NCBI GenBank assembly: GCA_019828595.1
Contig: JAHQRK010000006.1
Span: 2,604,001 to 2,668,000, forward strand
DNA length: 64,000 bases
Source: Aphanomyces cochlioides
Taxonomy: Eukaryota; Oomycota; Saprolegniomycetes; Saprolegniales; Verrucalvaceae
Direction: 5' to 3'
The notes under the pieces are model-generated. The model was not told the origin of the DNA and ran no database searches. It worked only from the letters and a program-made list of their open reading frames with translations. Position 1 is the stretch's first letter, and every line of letters begins with the position of its first letter. This document shows positions 10,592 through 20,669 of this stretch, one piece after another. Both the position numbers and the translations under genes were made by a program.

Positions 10592-12009
10592 ATGACGCTC
10601 AAATATCCGATCCCGGACGACTTCTTTGACGTGCCGCCTCTCAAGATCGAAGACGTCGACCGCCTTCGCGCGCTTGGCTGCGACGCAGCTCAGGAAGTGG
10701 TAAGTCCATCGCGACGTTTCGTCTCGGTAGCTCATGCTCGTCTCTCGTGTAGATTGAATACTGCAAGCTCACAGGGGGTCCTGTCGACTGGACGTACTAC
10801 ACACAATATCCGACCGCGACGGTCTACAAAGCGCGGGAAGACGACTTGCCCATGTTCCTCGTGAAAACGGAAATCCAAGCGACGATCGAAGACGTTGTCG
10901 CGATCTTCACGACCACGACGACGTCGGAAACCCGACAGGTCCTCGCTGGGTTTGCGCCCATCTTTCTAGACAAGATCCGCGTCGCCAACTTGACGCTCCC
11001 AACTGCAGAAGACCCGCACTTCTATCAATGCCTCAACTGGTAGCTTACGGACAACACACTCAAAGGCGTGATCGTCAAACTGCGCGACTGGAGTTTCATC
11101 GAGGTAAGCTCCGTCATGACTCTCTCTTGGGTCTCATGGAAGCGGCGGTAGCATGACCAAGATGTCATCTTTGATGGCCGTCGCGCTTGGATTCGCATCA
11201 TGAAACATGTCGAGATTCCAGGTGTCGTGGACCTCGAGCCAAAGTACGGCATCATCCGCGGCGAATACGTCCATAATGGTTTCCTCTACATCGAAACCGA
11301 CCGCCCAGGCGTGCTCGAGCTCGTCGCTGTCTACCACGTCAAGCCCAACGGCCAGCTCAACAGTCCCATCGGGGAATTCTTTCTCAGCAAGGCACTCGCC
11401 GGCCACTACCGAGCGACCAAAGACACAGAGCGCGTCGTTCGCATGCTCAAACTGAGCCAGCTACACTACTTGGATCCCTCCTGCCTTCAGCCGCTGCACT
11501 CTCGATCCAAATGTGAACTTTGCGTCAAAGTCTTTTCACGGACGAGCAAGAAGACAAACTGCCGACACTGCGGCAAAGTCATTTGCGCCAGTGGATGCAG
11601 CGACGAGGTGACGCTGCTGAAAGCTGGCCTTCAAGTCCGCGTCCGCGTCTGCATCAAGTGTTGTAAAGCGGCGCATGCGCTCCCCCTCCAGCGCTTTTAT
11701 CTTGAGCCTTCCGAGCCGACGCCGACATATATTTCATCCGACGAGAGCCACATGACGATGAGTGAAGTGAGCCTTAACGACAATTTCTCGAGCTACACCG
11801 GCATGAGCATCCACCAGACAGCTCAGCGCAGCCCGTACTACCATCAGACATCCTCCAGCGGAGTGATCATGCTCGAGTCGTCACCAAGTCACATTGAGCG
11901 CGCCAAGCAACCTCCATCGCATCGAGCACCGTTTGGCCACTACGCCCCACGAAGAAAACGCATTAAATGGATCATAAACTTAGTCAAAGCTACGAGTGTG
12001 TTCCGCTAG
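10592..12009 (+). pseudogene. START-like/FYVE zinc-finger protein, with an in-frame TAG
   Basis: Three exons can be followed. MTLKYPIPDDFFDVPPLKIE opens at 10592, and an intron follows at about 10699-10752. The second exon covers a START-like lipid-binding domain (EYCKLTGGPVDWTYYTQY, YKAREDDLPMFLVKTEI, FYQCLNW). After an intron near 11105-11153 the frame continues through D-R-P-G-V-L-E-L-V-A-V-Y to a FYVE-type finger: CELCVKVFS, then NCRHCGK, C-A-S-G-C, and C-I-K-C-C, which supplies the Cys pairs for two zinc ions. START-FYVE proteins are a large oomycete family expected to bind phosphoinositide-rich endosomal membranes and a lipid. Oddity: TAG at 11041-11043 directly after W-L-N-W-type sequence interrupts a frame that clearly continues (LTDNTLKGVIVKLRDW). 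As sequenced the FYVE half cannot be made from this start. A sequencing error cannot be excluded. Confidence 0.75.
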
Positions 12010-12309
12010 CTGGGCTGCTTGGACTCTGCTGTTCCATGGCTGGGCACACTGGCCAGGCTGGAGCGCGTAGGACGCTGGCATGCTTCCTCACCATCGCTGA
12101 GCGCCCCCCCCCTGACGGAGGGAGAAGAGGCAGGGGCAGAGCGGAGCGCGGTAGCCATGGTCGAGCCAAAGGTAGTAACGCAAGGGGACGGTAGAATAAG
12201 CTCAAACAGATTTGCATACCGCATTGGCTTAATGGAGAATTCGCGGCGGTGGCAGCGAGCTCCGTGAAAGAATCAAGCTGCGAGTTGAAAAAGCTCTCGC
12301 AGAGGAGAA

Positions 12310-13406
12310 CTACGTGGAGTGAGCACGGTGGACGGCGATTCCAATCGCACAGGAGAGAATGATAAGAGCCCCAGCGACGCTCCACAAGTTGATGGGCTCC
12401 TTGAGGAGCACGGAGTCCCAAATGAAGACGAGGACAATGTCCAAGTAGCGCATCATGGACGCAATGCCAGCCTTTTCAAGCTGAAACCCTTTCGTCAAGG
12501 CAACCTGACCGACAAAGCCAAGAACGCCCGTGCCGATGCAAATTGCCCACGCTTCGAGGGATTTCTCCAGCGTATACTCCTACAACCAACAGGATGAACG
12601 TGTTGCGGCAAGGAGACGGCGATACCAGTTGGAAGAATGCGATCCAGCAGGCAGCGCCGAGCATCCCCGAGAGCAAAAAGTAATGAATCATCACAAGGGG
12701 ATCCACGGCTTTGGTCTTGCGCAGTGTAATGTAAGCCATGGCTTGGCATGACGCCGAGACGAGGCCCCCAACGACGGCATAGTCGGAGCCACGAGTGGTG
12801 TCGTCGATCTGTCCAAACAAAAACGTCGGGCGGGCGACACACACGACGCCGCCAAAGCTCACCAAGGCCAAGGAAAAGTCCAATGCATTGAGGTGCTCCC
12901 CCAGGAATAACGCGCCGAGGAGGAACGTCAAGACGGGATTGATAAAGATAATGCAGCTCGCATCAGCCAACGCCATTTGCGAGATCGTCCAAAAGCACAA
13001 CGCAGTCGAGCCAACGCCAACAATGCAGCGAAAGACAATGTACGGCACCAAGTCAGAATCGACGTGGATCTTGGTCCGCGTGGCAAAGGTCGTCATCTAC
13101 AAGTAACTAGCATCAGAACGCGGTGGATCCACCGAGGAGCAGACCAAATTGAGCAGCCAGCCGATGAAACTGCGCCAAAACATCGTCTCCATCGACGTCA
13201 TGTAGGCCGATTCGAATCTATCCAAGCAAGTTAGCCATGATGACTCGTGGTGGTCGACTTACTTGATCCCGCTAGTCATGAGGCTGAATGTCGCTGCAGA
13301 GAAGGCGACAAGGGACAGCCCAAGCAGGCGATGGCTCGGCGCTGGGGTTTCCGCTGGAGCTTTCGCCACCAACGGGTCGTTCTCGTCAGCTATTGATGGT
13401 TTCATT
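12310..13406 (-). CDS. EamA/DMT-superfamily transporter, paralogue A
   Basis: The start at 13406 gives MKPSIADENDPLVAK and TM1 (LLGLSLVAFSAATFSLMTS). Introns follow near 13220-13260 and 13100. The long exon from about 13096 carries TM segments with LADASCIIFINPVLTFLLGALFLGEHLNALDFSLA, the E-x-L-x-x-x-D/E pattern ending EamA repeat 1, then GGVVCVARPTFLFG and repeat 2. A short intron near 12603-12645 joins to EYTLEKSLEAWAICIGTGVLG and GQVALTKGFQLEKAGIASMMRYLDIV. The frame is intact to a stop at 12310. About ten TM helices are expected, as in SLC35G-like carriers; the substrate is unknown. Unlike paralogues B and C, the intron between LTFLL and GALFLGE is missing, so it was lost here or gained by the others. 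An E-x3-L-V motif near the N-terminus is shared with the other three copies. Confidence 0.85.
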
Positions 13407-13654
13407 GCAAATTCATGAATGAAACATTGCCGCTTGGTGGAACCGACGTTGGACCGGTTTCAACCTGATCGGATGCGAGCCACATCCTTCCATGGACACA
13501 ATCGAGTGATGGTCCAGCGCTCTTCGAGGATGGAACATGGAAGAGAGAAGCCATGGCTCGCCTCGTTCCACATCCTTTTTGGGATCGCCAGCGATGCCGA
13601 CACGCCGTGACTTGAAGCTTGGATTGACGAGAGGAAGAAAGTGTACAAATCGTA

Positions 13655-14816
13655 TTAGCTATGGGCTTTACGGACTGCGATGGCAATCGCAGACGAGAGA
13701 ATGATCGCCGCGCCGATAAAGCTGTAGATGCTAATGGTCTCATGGAGGAGCGTTGTGTCCCAGATAAAGACAAAAACAATGTCCAAGTACCGCATGACCG
13801 ATGCAATGCCGACATTTTCGAGCTGGAAGCCCTTGGTCATACAGAGCTGCCCAACAAAGCCAAGGAAACCAGAGCTAAAGCACGACAACCACACGGACGT
13901 CGGCAAGTTCAAAGTGAAGCCCTACAAAATCCAAGCCGTGAGTTGATCGAGTGCAAGACGGAAGCACGAACGCCGTCGAGAGTCATGATCCAGATCGCTG
14001 GCAATACAGACACGGCGAGCATGAAATAGTGAATCACGACAAGAAAGTTGACGTCTTTGACGCGGCGGATCGAGGTGTAAGCTGCCGCTTGGCACATGGC
14101 CGCCGCGAGACCGCCCAAGACAGCCCATTTAGAGCCCTGGGACGACGCAGCGTCGGCGGAAGCAATATCGTCGCCAAATAGAAAAGCAGGACGAGCGACG
14201 AACACGACGCCGACAAAGCAGAAGATCGCAAGGCCAAAATCCAAAGGCTTGATGCGCTCGCCAAGCACGACAGAGCCCTAGGAGGAAAGTGTGAGCTCGG
14301 CAAGATGCGATGCTTGGAAACGTTACCAGCAGGAATGCCATGACGGGACTCGTAAAGATTATGCAGCTCGCGTCGGCGAGGACCATTTGGGACATTGTCC
14401 AGAATGTCAAGCCCATTGAGGCAAAGCCGATAAGGCTGCGGAAGAGCACATACGGCGCGAGCTCTCTGTCGACGTGGAGACTTGTCTTGGTGACAAAAAT
14501 CAACACCTACTTCCATCCACATGAGCGGCAAATCCATGTCAAATCATGCCGACCAAGTTGAAGAGCCACGCGATAAAGCCACGCCAGAAGAGCGTTTCCA
14601 TCGACGACATGTATCCCGATTCGTATCTACAAGAGTCCAAGCATTCATCCTCTCGATGGCATGGAGATCGTACTTGACGGCTGTCGACATGAGACTGAAC
14701 GTGAACGCCGAGATGGCGACCAAGCCCAAGCCGAGCAGATGATGCGGTTTTCGTGCTGCGTCGACGTCAATCGGCTCGACTTGTTTAGCCACGAGCGGCA
14801 GCGATTCCTTGGACAT
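13655..14816 (-). CDS. EamA/DMT-superfamily transporter, paralogue B
   Basis: The ATG at 14816 starts MSKESLPLVAKQVEPIDV, followed by TM1 GLGLVAISAFTFSLMSTAVK. Exon 2 reads KYESGYMSSMETLFWRGF. After an intron ending in GTAG, exon 3 gives VLIFVTKTSLHVDRELAPYV and ADASCIIFTSPVMAFLL. A roughly 53-nt intron leads to GSVVLGERIKPLDFGLAIF and FVARPAFLFGDD, then repeat 2 with QAAAYTSIRRVKDVNF. A last intron joins to GFTLNLPTSVWLSC and GFVGQLCMTKGFQLENVGIA, ending at 13655. Every junction keeps frame, so the gene appears functional. It is closest to paralogue C, sharing intron positions and most residues. The two face away from each other across 1.57 kb, consistent with an inverted duplication. Confidence 0.85.
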
Positions 14817-16384
14817 GGCAGTCGCTGGCGTGGATCTATTTGAGCAATGCGCGACGTCGACCAACTCTCCGTTGTCAACTCTCATTGGTGGCCATTTGAA
14901 ACGCAATCAACGAAAAATCCACCACTGGTTGATTCCGAGGTTCAACTTGGCCATCATCACGAAGCCATAAGAAAGAGCCATGGCATGGCTGGAGCCACAT
15001 CCTTGAGACTTTGACAGTGCAGCCAGGTGCCATCGATAGAGCGTCGAGGGCGCTATTGTATTGTAGGCTGCAGTGAGACGAATCTTGACTATGGGGAGAT
15101 GCCACTGCGACGAGATTTTGCCACAACATCGACGACAACAGTCGACCTTCACTCGTCCTGCCCGAATTCTAACGACTGCTCGCGTGGACGGCTTGACGTC
15201 CACGGGAGCGTCCAGCCCTCAGCTAAATTTGTGAAACGTCGAGTAAAGTGAAACGCTTTGGAGACAACGCAAGCTTGGATGCGAGAGAGGATCTCAGTCG
15301 TGATAGAGCAGTCCCTCGCACTATTGGGAATGCAATCGCTTCCTCGCCGATCGAGATCTGTCAGCCTGGAGTCCAGAGTGTGTCGCGGCGTGCATGCAGG
15401 CGCCGCGACACACTTGCATTTTTATACTCAGTGGAGTTGAAACTTTTCGGTGGAGCACGGGAGTTGTTTCAGAGAATGAAGAAACCAAGATGTCAATAAA
15501 CTTTGAACTTCCATTGCCAGTACGAGACGATAGCTGTCACCATGCTGACCGATTGGGTTGGTCTTCACAAGCCCATTCCCAAAGTTTCTCCTGGTTCGCG
15601 CTCCATCCTACCCCTTCATCCCAATCATCATGGTGTGTTTACAGCAAAATCCACGTCGTGGCATTGATGGCTATGTGCGATGCCCTCCAAGGCGGTCGTT
15701 GTCGAAATGCAAGGAGCAACAACACACGCGACGGATCAGCCGAAATGTGCATGGAATGACGTGAACGCACTCCATGAAGTAATACTATTCCAACATTGGA
15801 GTACTAGAGGATACTCAAGTCAGTATAATTTGTTCAAGGTATTCTACTGCTGCGACACTTTGAACTTAGAAGTACTATCAGTACTACTGATTGTCCTTGG
15901 ACGTTCAAGAATATTCATTATACAGGGTACTAAAAATTATGAAGGTATTCAAATATAGACTGTCAAAGGAATGTTTCTTCATGATGGTCTAAATTCTAGT
16001 AATGAATCTCTTACAATATATTTATTTTCAAAGGCATTCATTTAGAGAGTTATGCGTATTTCGTGTCGTGGGCTGTAAGGGCTTGGAAGGACATGAAGGA
16101 AAGTCGATGGATAGGGATGGAACGGCACGGCTTCGCTTGTCGACTAAGATCCTCTCTGAGGCTGTGAGAGCAAGAATGAGCTTCAAATGCGGTGGTATCC
16201 TCATTGCGATCGCGTGGCAGCCTACAGAAATGAGTGATAGATAGTGGATTGACCTCGGACTCACTCGCAAGTGTGATTGGGTTGTTTGTACCAACCAGAA
16301 CGAACGTTGTCGAGAGCAGTTGTCGCTGCGGAGTGTCGACCCTTGGCATTGTGCAACAAACTTTCCGTTGGCATCGTCTCTCTC
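14817..16384. other. Divergent intergenic region between transporter paralogues B and C
   Basis: About 1.57 kb with no supported gene. It must hold the promoters of both divergent transporter genes. The part near 15770-15960 is rich in scattered AGTACT/GTATTC-like words without a clear repeat unit. Confidence 0.5.
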
Positions 16385-17528
16385 ATGGCGCAGGAATCGC
16401 TTCCACTCGTGACTAAACCGCTCGACATTAATGCTGATGTGGCTCCAAAGCACCACCGACTCCTCGGGCTTGGGCTCGTTGCTCTCTCAGCTCTGACGTT
16501 TAGTCTCATGTCTGCTGGAATCAAGTCAGTCCATCAAGCTTCCTGCATGAAACTATGTTGTTGTATAGGTATGAGTCGGCGTACATGACGTCGATGCAGA
16601 CGCTCTTTTGGCGTGGATTTGTCGCGTGGGCGTTCAACTTTGTAAGAATGAGAATCGTCTGACTTGGATCCTCATTTTATTATTAGGTTCTTGTGCTCGC
16701 CACGCGAACAAGTTTGACGGTAAACCGAGAACTTGCTCCCTATCTAGTTTTCCGCTGCATCATTGGCTTTGTCACGACATCGTTGACGTTCTGGACTGTG
16801 TCCCAAATGGTCTTGGCAGATGCAAGCTGCATTATCTTCACCAGTCCAGTCATGACATTTCTCCTGGTACGCAGCTCTTAGCCATCTCCTTGGCATTTAC
16901 AACATGGTTTCTAGGGTGCTATATTCCTCGGTGAGCGCATCAAGCCTCTTGACTTTGGTCTGGCGATTCTCTGCTTCGTTGGTGTTGTCTTTGTGGCCCG
17001 ACCGACGTTCCTCTTTGGCGACGCAGCTCAACAAGATGCGCACCATGGATCCAAGTGGGCTGTGCTTGCTGGCTTGGCTGGTGCCATGTGCCAAGCATCG
17101 GCATACACTTCGATCCGCAGAATCAAGGACCTCAACTTTCTCATCGTCATTCACTACTTCATGCTAACTTTGGCCGTCTTGTCCGCCGCGTGGATCTTGA
17201 CTTTTGAAGGAGTAAGTCTAAAATGGTTGTGATATCACTAAATGCACCGTCTGCTTAGGGATTTCAGTTGAACTTGCCTCAGTCAGTATGGTGGAGCTGC
17301 CTGGGCTCGGGCTTCCTTGGCTTTGTTGGCCAACTCTTTATGACGAAAGGTTTCCAGCTCGAGAACATTGGCATTGCGTCCGTGATGCGGTACTTGGACA
17401 TCGTGTTTGTCTTCATTTGGGACACGACACTTCTCCACGAGAAGATCAGCGTATGGAGCTTTGTCGGTGCGGCGATTATTCTCTCCAGTGCGGTTGCCAT
17501 CGCAGTCCGAAAAGCTCATCAAGGATAG
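16385..17528 (+). CDS. EamA/DMT-superfamily transporter, paralogue C
   Basis: Five exons can be placed with all junctions in frame: 16385-16524, 16569-16641, 16687-16866, 16915-17211 and 17259-17528. Introns are 44-48 nt with GT...AG. The product is 319 residues. It begins MAQESLPLVTKPLDINADVA and has TM1 LLGLGLVALSALTFSLM, then KYESAYMTSMQTLFWRGF, FWTVSQMVLADASCIIF, LGERIKPLDFGLAILCFVG and FVARPTFLFGDA. The second EamA repeat contains QASAYTSIRRIKDLNFLIV and GQLFMTKGFQLENIGIASVM. Two five-helix EamA repeats are typical of nucleotide-sugar/drug-metabolite transporters, but substrate and membrane are not readable from this. This is the cleanest of the four copies and the best reference for correcting the others. 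Confidence 0.9.
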
Positions 17529-18267
17529 CCGCGGCGACACATGCCGTAGCTCGACGCTAATCCCTATTGTTTTCTTTACAAAGCTACGTACATACACTTT
17601 TGCTCAAGAAAACTTTGGTTGGGTCAACATCCCCACGCATCCTTAGGAGCTCTTTCAAATCCATACAAGGTGAAGATCGCGACAGGCTATAAATCCATTT
17701 AGAGGGATCGTAGCACTTGGTCTAGACGTTTATTCGACTGCTAGAGCCAAACAGAGTGCCAACACACCATGGCTTGCCAACTTGGCTCAAAGTTGCGAAT
17801 CTCGACCAGACCCCTGTGGCCTTTCACGGATGGTTGTGATAGAAAACTGCAATGTGAAATTTATCGGAAAATGCCTTGGTTGACTTAATCTAATGGAAAG
17901 CATGGGCATGAACTCGGACAAATCGCGCGATATGCAAACGAACAACACGCTGACTGGGTCCGAAATGACAAGAGCTACAGCGTGGATGTCTCAATCGTCC
18001 TGAAAGAGTGGCCGTGCACCTCGTCTGTCTGTCGAGTTGACTCTGAGCTCGTGACAATTCCAGACATAATGTCGGCATCGTATTGACAAAATAATATGCA
18101 GTATTACACATTATCTGTAAAATATAATTTCATAAACTAAAAAAAATGGATAAAAATAACTATATTTTGAAAACTTGGTAGCGCACATTGAGCTATTGTG
18201 TTGGATCGAGTATGCAGCGTCGGTCGTCGTTGACTTCGCGATTGATACATTCGATTGCATTGAGTCC
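17529..18267. other. Intergenic between transporter paralogues C and D
   Basis: About 740 bases with no supported coding region; AT-rich near 18080-18170. It would carry the terminator of C and the former promoter of D. Confidence 0.4.
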
Positions 18268-19366
18268 ATGAGTCGAGAATCCACGCCTCTAGTAGTCCAA
18301 GATACCAAGGAGCCAGCGAAAGCTACACATCAATACAATGGAATGGCCCCGACCAACCTGAAAAACGACATGAAAGCATCGCCTCCCCATATTGCCCTGG
18401 ATTCCCGACGGGCTCGATAAATCCTCGTCCTCGAGGCTGCTGGACATGGGCCTCGTGGCTCTTTCTGCCCTTGCGTTCAGTTTGGTGTCGTCCGCAATCA
18501 AGTATGAAAGCGCTGTCTTATCCCCCATGTCTGTTTTGGCGAACGTTCATCACTGGCGTGCTCAATGAGCTCAAGTGGCTATCGTCGTCACCAAGACAAG
18601 TCTAGCGGTGGACCCGACAGCACAAGTGGTTTTGATAGCGAGATGTATGGTCGTCTTGTTGCCATGATATTGCGCTTCTGGACAATCTCTGAGATGGTCT
18701 TAGCCGATGCAAGCGTGCTTATCTTTGCCTGTCCAATCTTTTCGTTCTTCCTGGTGCAAACTTCTCATGAACCTCGGCAAGGCTCTAACGTTACTCTATT
18801 CTTCTTAGGCTGCATTCGTGCTGGGTGAACGCGTTGGGCGATTCGATTTGATCGTGGCGTTGTGTTGTTTCGGGGGCGTGATGTTTGTAGCCTGACCGAC
18901 ATTTTTGTTTGGAGGGAGCTCAGTTGTCAGTCATGGTTCGGTGTATGCACCTCTGGGCGGTCTTGGTGCTGCTGCCGCTCAAGCTCTCGCTTTTGTCTTT
19001 ATTCGAAAGCTTCGGACGATTCCATCGCTTGTGGTGATCCACTACTACATGTTTACATGTGCAGCAGCTGCAGCCTCGTGGGTTCTGCTCACCGAAGACG
19101 GTGGCTTCAAGTTTGACTTGCACTACGACATTTGGATGGCAGCGATCAGCACTGGCGTGATAGGTTTCATCGGGCAATGGAGTCTCACCAAGGGATTCCA
19201 ACTTGAAAGTGTCGGCGTTGCGTCCGTGATGCGATACCTTGACATCGTGTTTGTGTTTATTTGGGATGTCACTTTCCTCAAGGAAACAATCAGTCCATGG
19301 AGTTATGCTGGTGCGGCTGTGATTCTGGCCTGTGCATGCACTGTCGCCTGGCGTCAAGCTCACTGA
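18268..19366 (+). pseudogene. EamA/DMT transporter, paralogue D (degenerate)
   Basis: It opens as MSRESTPLVVQDTKEP, clearly the family N-terminus, but the frame stops at 18418-18420. Sequence for LLDMGLVALSALAFSLVSSAIK then appears in another frame. Exon 2 is shifted again (KYESA..., later FWRTFITGVLN). The stretch matching VVTKTSLAVD is followed by another shift before FWTISEMVLADAS. At about 18894-18896 a TGA replaces the Arg of the family block F-V-A-R-P-T-F-L-F-G; CGA to TGA would explain it. From 18905 the frame is open to the stop at 19364-19366 with intact repeat 2 (GFQLESVGVASVMRYLDIVF). Multiple independent lesions mean no full-length protein can be made. A truncated C-terminal product is conceivable but unlikely. 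Confidence 0.85.
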
Positions 19367-19392
19367 GTTTTAAAGAATATTAGGTAAGTTGG

Positions 19393-19893
19393 TTACTGCA
19401 ATGGTTTCTCGTGTGCTTCTTTCGCCTCTGTGTCTGCCTCGGGCGATTCTTCAACGATAGCCAAAGCTGACGACGAGGACGATAATACTGGCGATTCAGT
19501 TGGCTCCGTCGTGTCTGTGGGCGTTTCAACGTCCTTGGGCGATTCGCTGGTTGCATCAGCTTTTGCTTGCGCTTGATACTCTTCAAACAAAGTATTCGCT
19601 TGTAAGATCGTATGCGCATCCTGCGGCGTGAGCGATGCAATTACGTGCGATGGAAATCCACGTTGAGTCAATTGAGTTCTCATCTGCATTGTGATCATAA
19701 AAGGCACGGATACATTGGCGTGGGCACTGCCAACATTCTTGGAGCCATACCAAATCACCTCAGCTCGCTTTTGCGCGTCGTATTTGAACTTGTTGGTCGC
19801 ATACAGGATGCGATTCTTCCAGTTGAGCCACTGGCGCTGCATGCCACAACTACGACGAATGTGTTCAACCTTCGACTTGAATAAGTTCGGCAA
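19393..19893 (-). CDS. Hypothetical protein, 166 residues
   Basis: I do not recognise a family. The first 100 residues are basic and mixed (MPNLFKSKVEHIRRSCGMQR, then W-L-N-W-K-N-R-I-L-Y-A-T-N-K-F-K-Y-D). They contain an L-T-Q-R-G-F-P-S-H-V-I-A-S-L-T-P-Q-D-A-H block that looks like a small helical motif. The last 60 residues are a low-complexity acidic Ser/Thr/Glu/Pro tail. No membrane segment is visible. It is convergent with the decayed transporter D, 27 bases beyond that gene's end. The Met at 19893 is preceded closely by a stop, so no longer N-terminus is possible without splicing. Confidence 0.6.
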   Translation of the reverse strand: MPNLFKSKVEHIRRSCGMQRQWLNWKNRILYATNKFKYDAQKRAEVIWYGSKNVGSAHANVSVPFMITMQMRTQLTQRGFPSHVIASLTPQDAHTILQANTLFEEYQAQAKADATSESPKDVETPTDTTEPTESPVLSSSSSALAIVEESPEADTEAKEAHEKPLQ

Positions 19894-20260
19894 GAGTGCC
19901 TAAATAAATGGATAAAATAGGCAAATACTCCTGGAGTAATACTATTTTTGTCTTAAAACCTGGGATAATGACCTAAAATAGACACTCTCATTAGGAAAAT
20001 TATTGTTTTTTTCACCCAAATTTGTATTTTTTACCAAAATCGAATTCTATTCCAAATCGATTCGATCATACTGAAGTCAAGTATAAATGGAAAGTATGGC
20101 AAACGTCCCAAATTAATTACACGTGTGTCTGGGTGTGTTTTGTGTGAATTAGGTAAATACTCGATTCTGATTGGCTGAGCGATTTGCAGATCGATTTGAA
20201 AAATCGATACATTTCGGACCCTCCTCACAATTTCGAATGAAATCGACAATATCCTATTTC

Positions 20261-20490
20261 GGATATGTTTTGTCTTTATTTTGGACTAAATTTTGCCGAA
20301 TTCAATAAAATTTGGTAAATGATGCCGAATTTTAAATTAAATGGGGCAAAATTCTCTAATTAGGGACTAAATACTGGATATGTTTTGTCTTTATTTTGGA
20401 CTAAATTTTGCCGAATTCAATAAAATTTGGTAAATGATGCCGAATTTTAAATTAAATGGGGCAAAATTCTCTAATTAGGGACTAAATACT
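20261..20490. repeat. Perfect tandem duplication of a 115-bp AT-rich unit
   Basis: Copy 1 (20261-20375) and copy 2 (20376-20490) both start GGATATGTTTTGTCTTTATT and end GGGACTAAATACT, and I find no difference between them. They sit in a 0.7-kb AT-rich spacer (19900-20620) with repeated TAAATAGG/AATTAGG words. Perfect identity implies a recent duplication or an assembly artefact. Confidence 0.85.
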
Positions 20491-20669
20491 GTCACATACA
20501 TCCTAAATAGAACTTAAAATAGGGCATTTGTTCTAAATAGGACTATTTTTTACAATCTCGGCATATTGGATGAAAGATATCTAGTTAGGGATTATGCCCC
20601 CAATTAGGATGTTGTAGATTTGTGAAATCGGATGTTTCGCTTCTCTTCCCTTGGCAGATCCAGAGAAAC

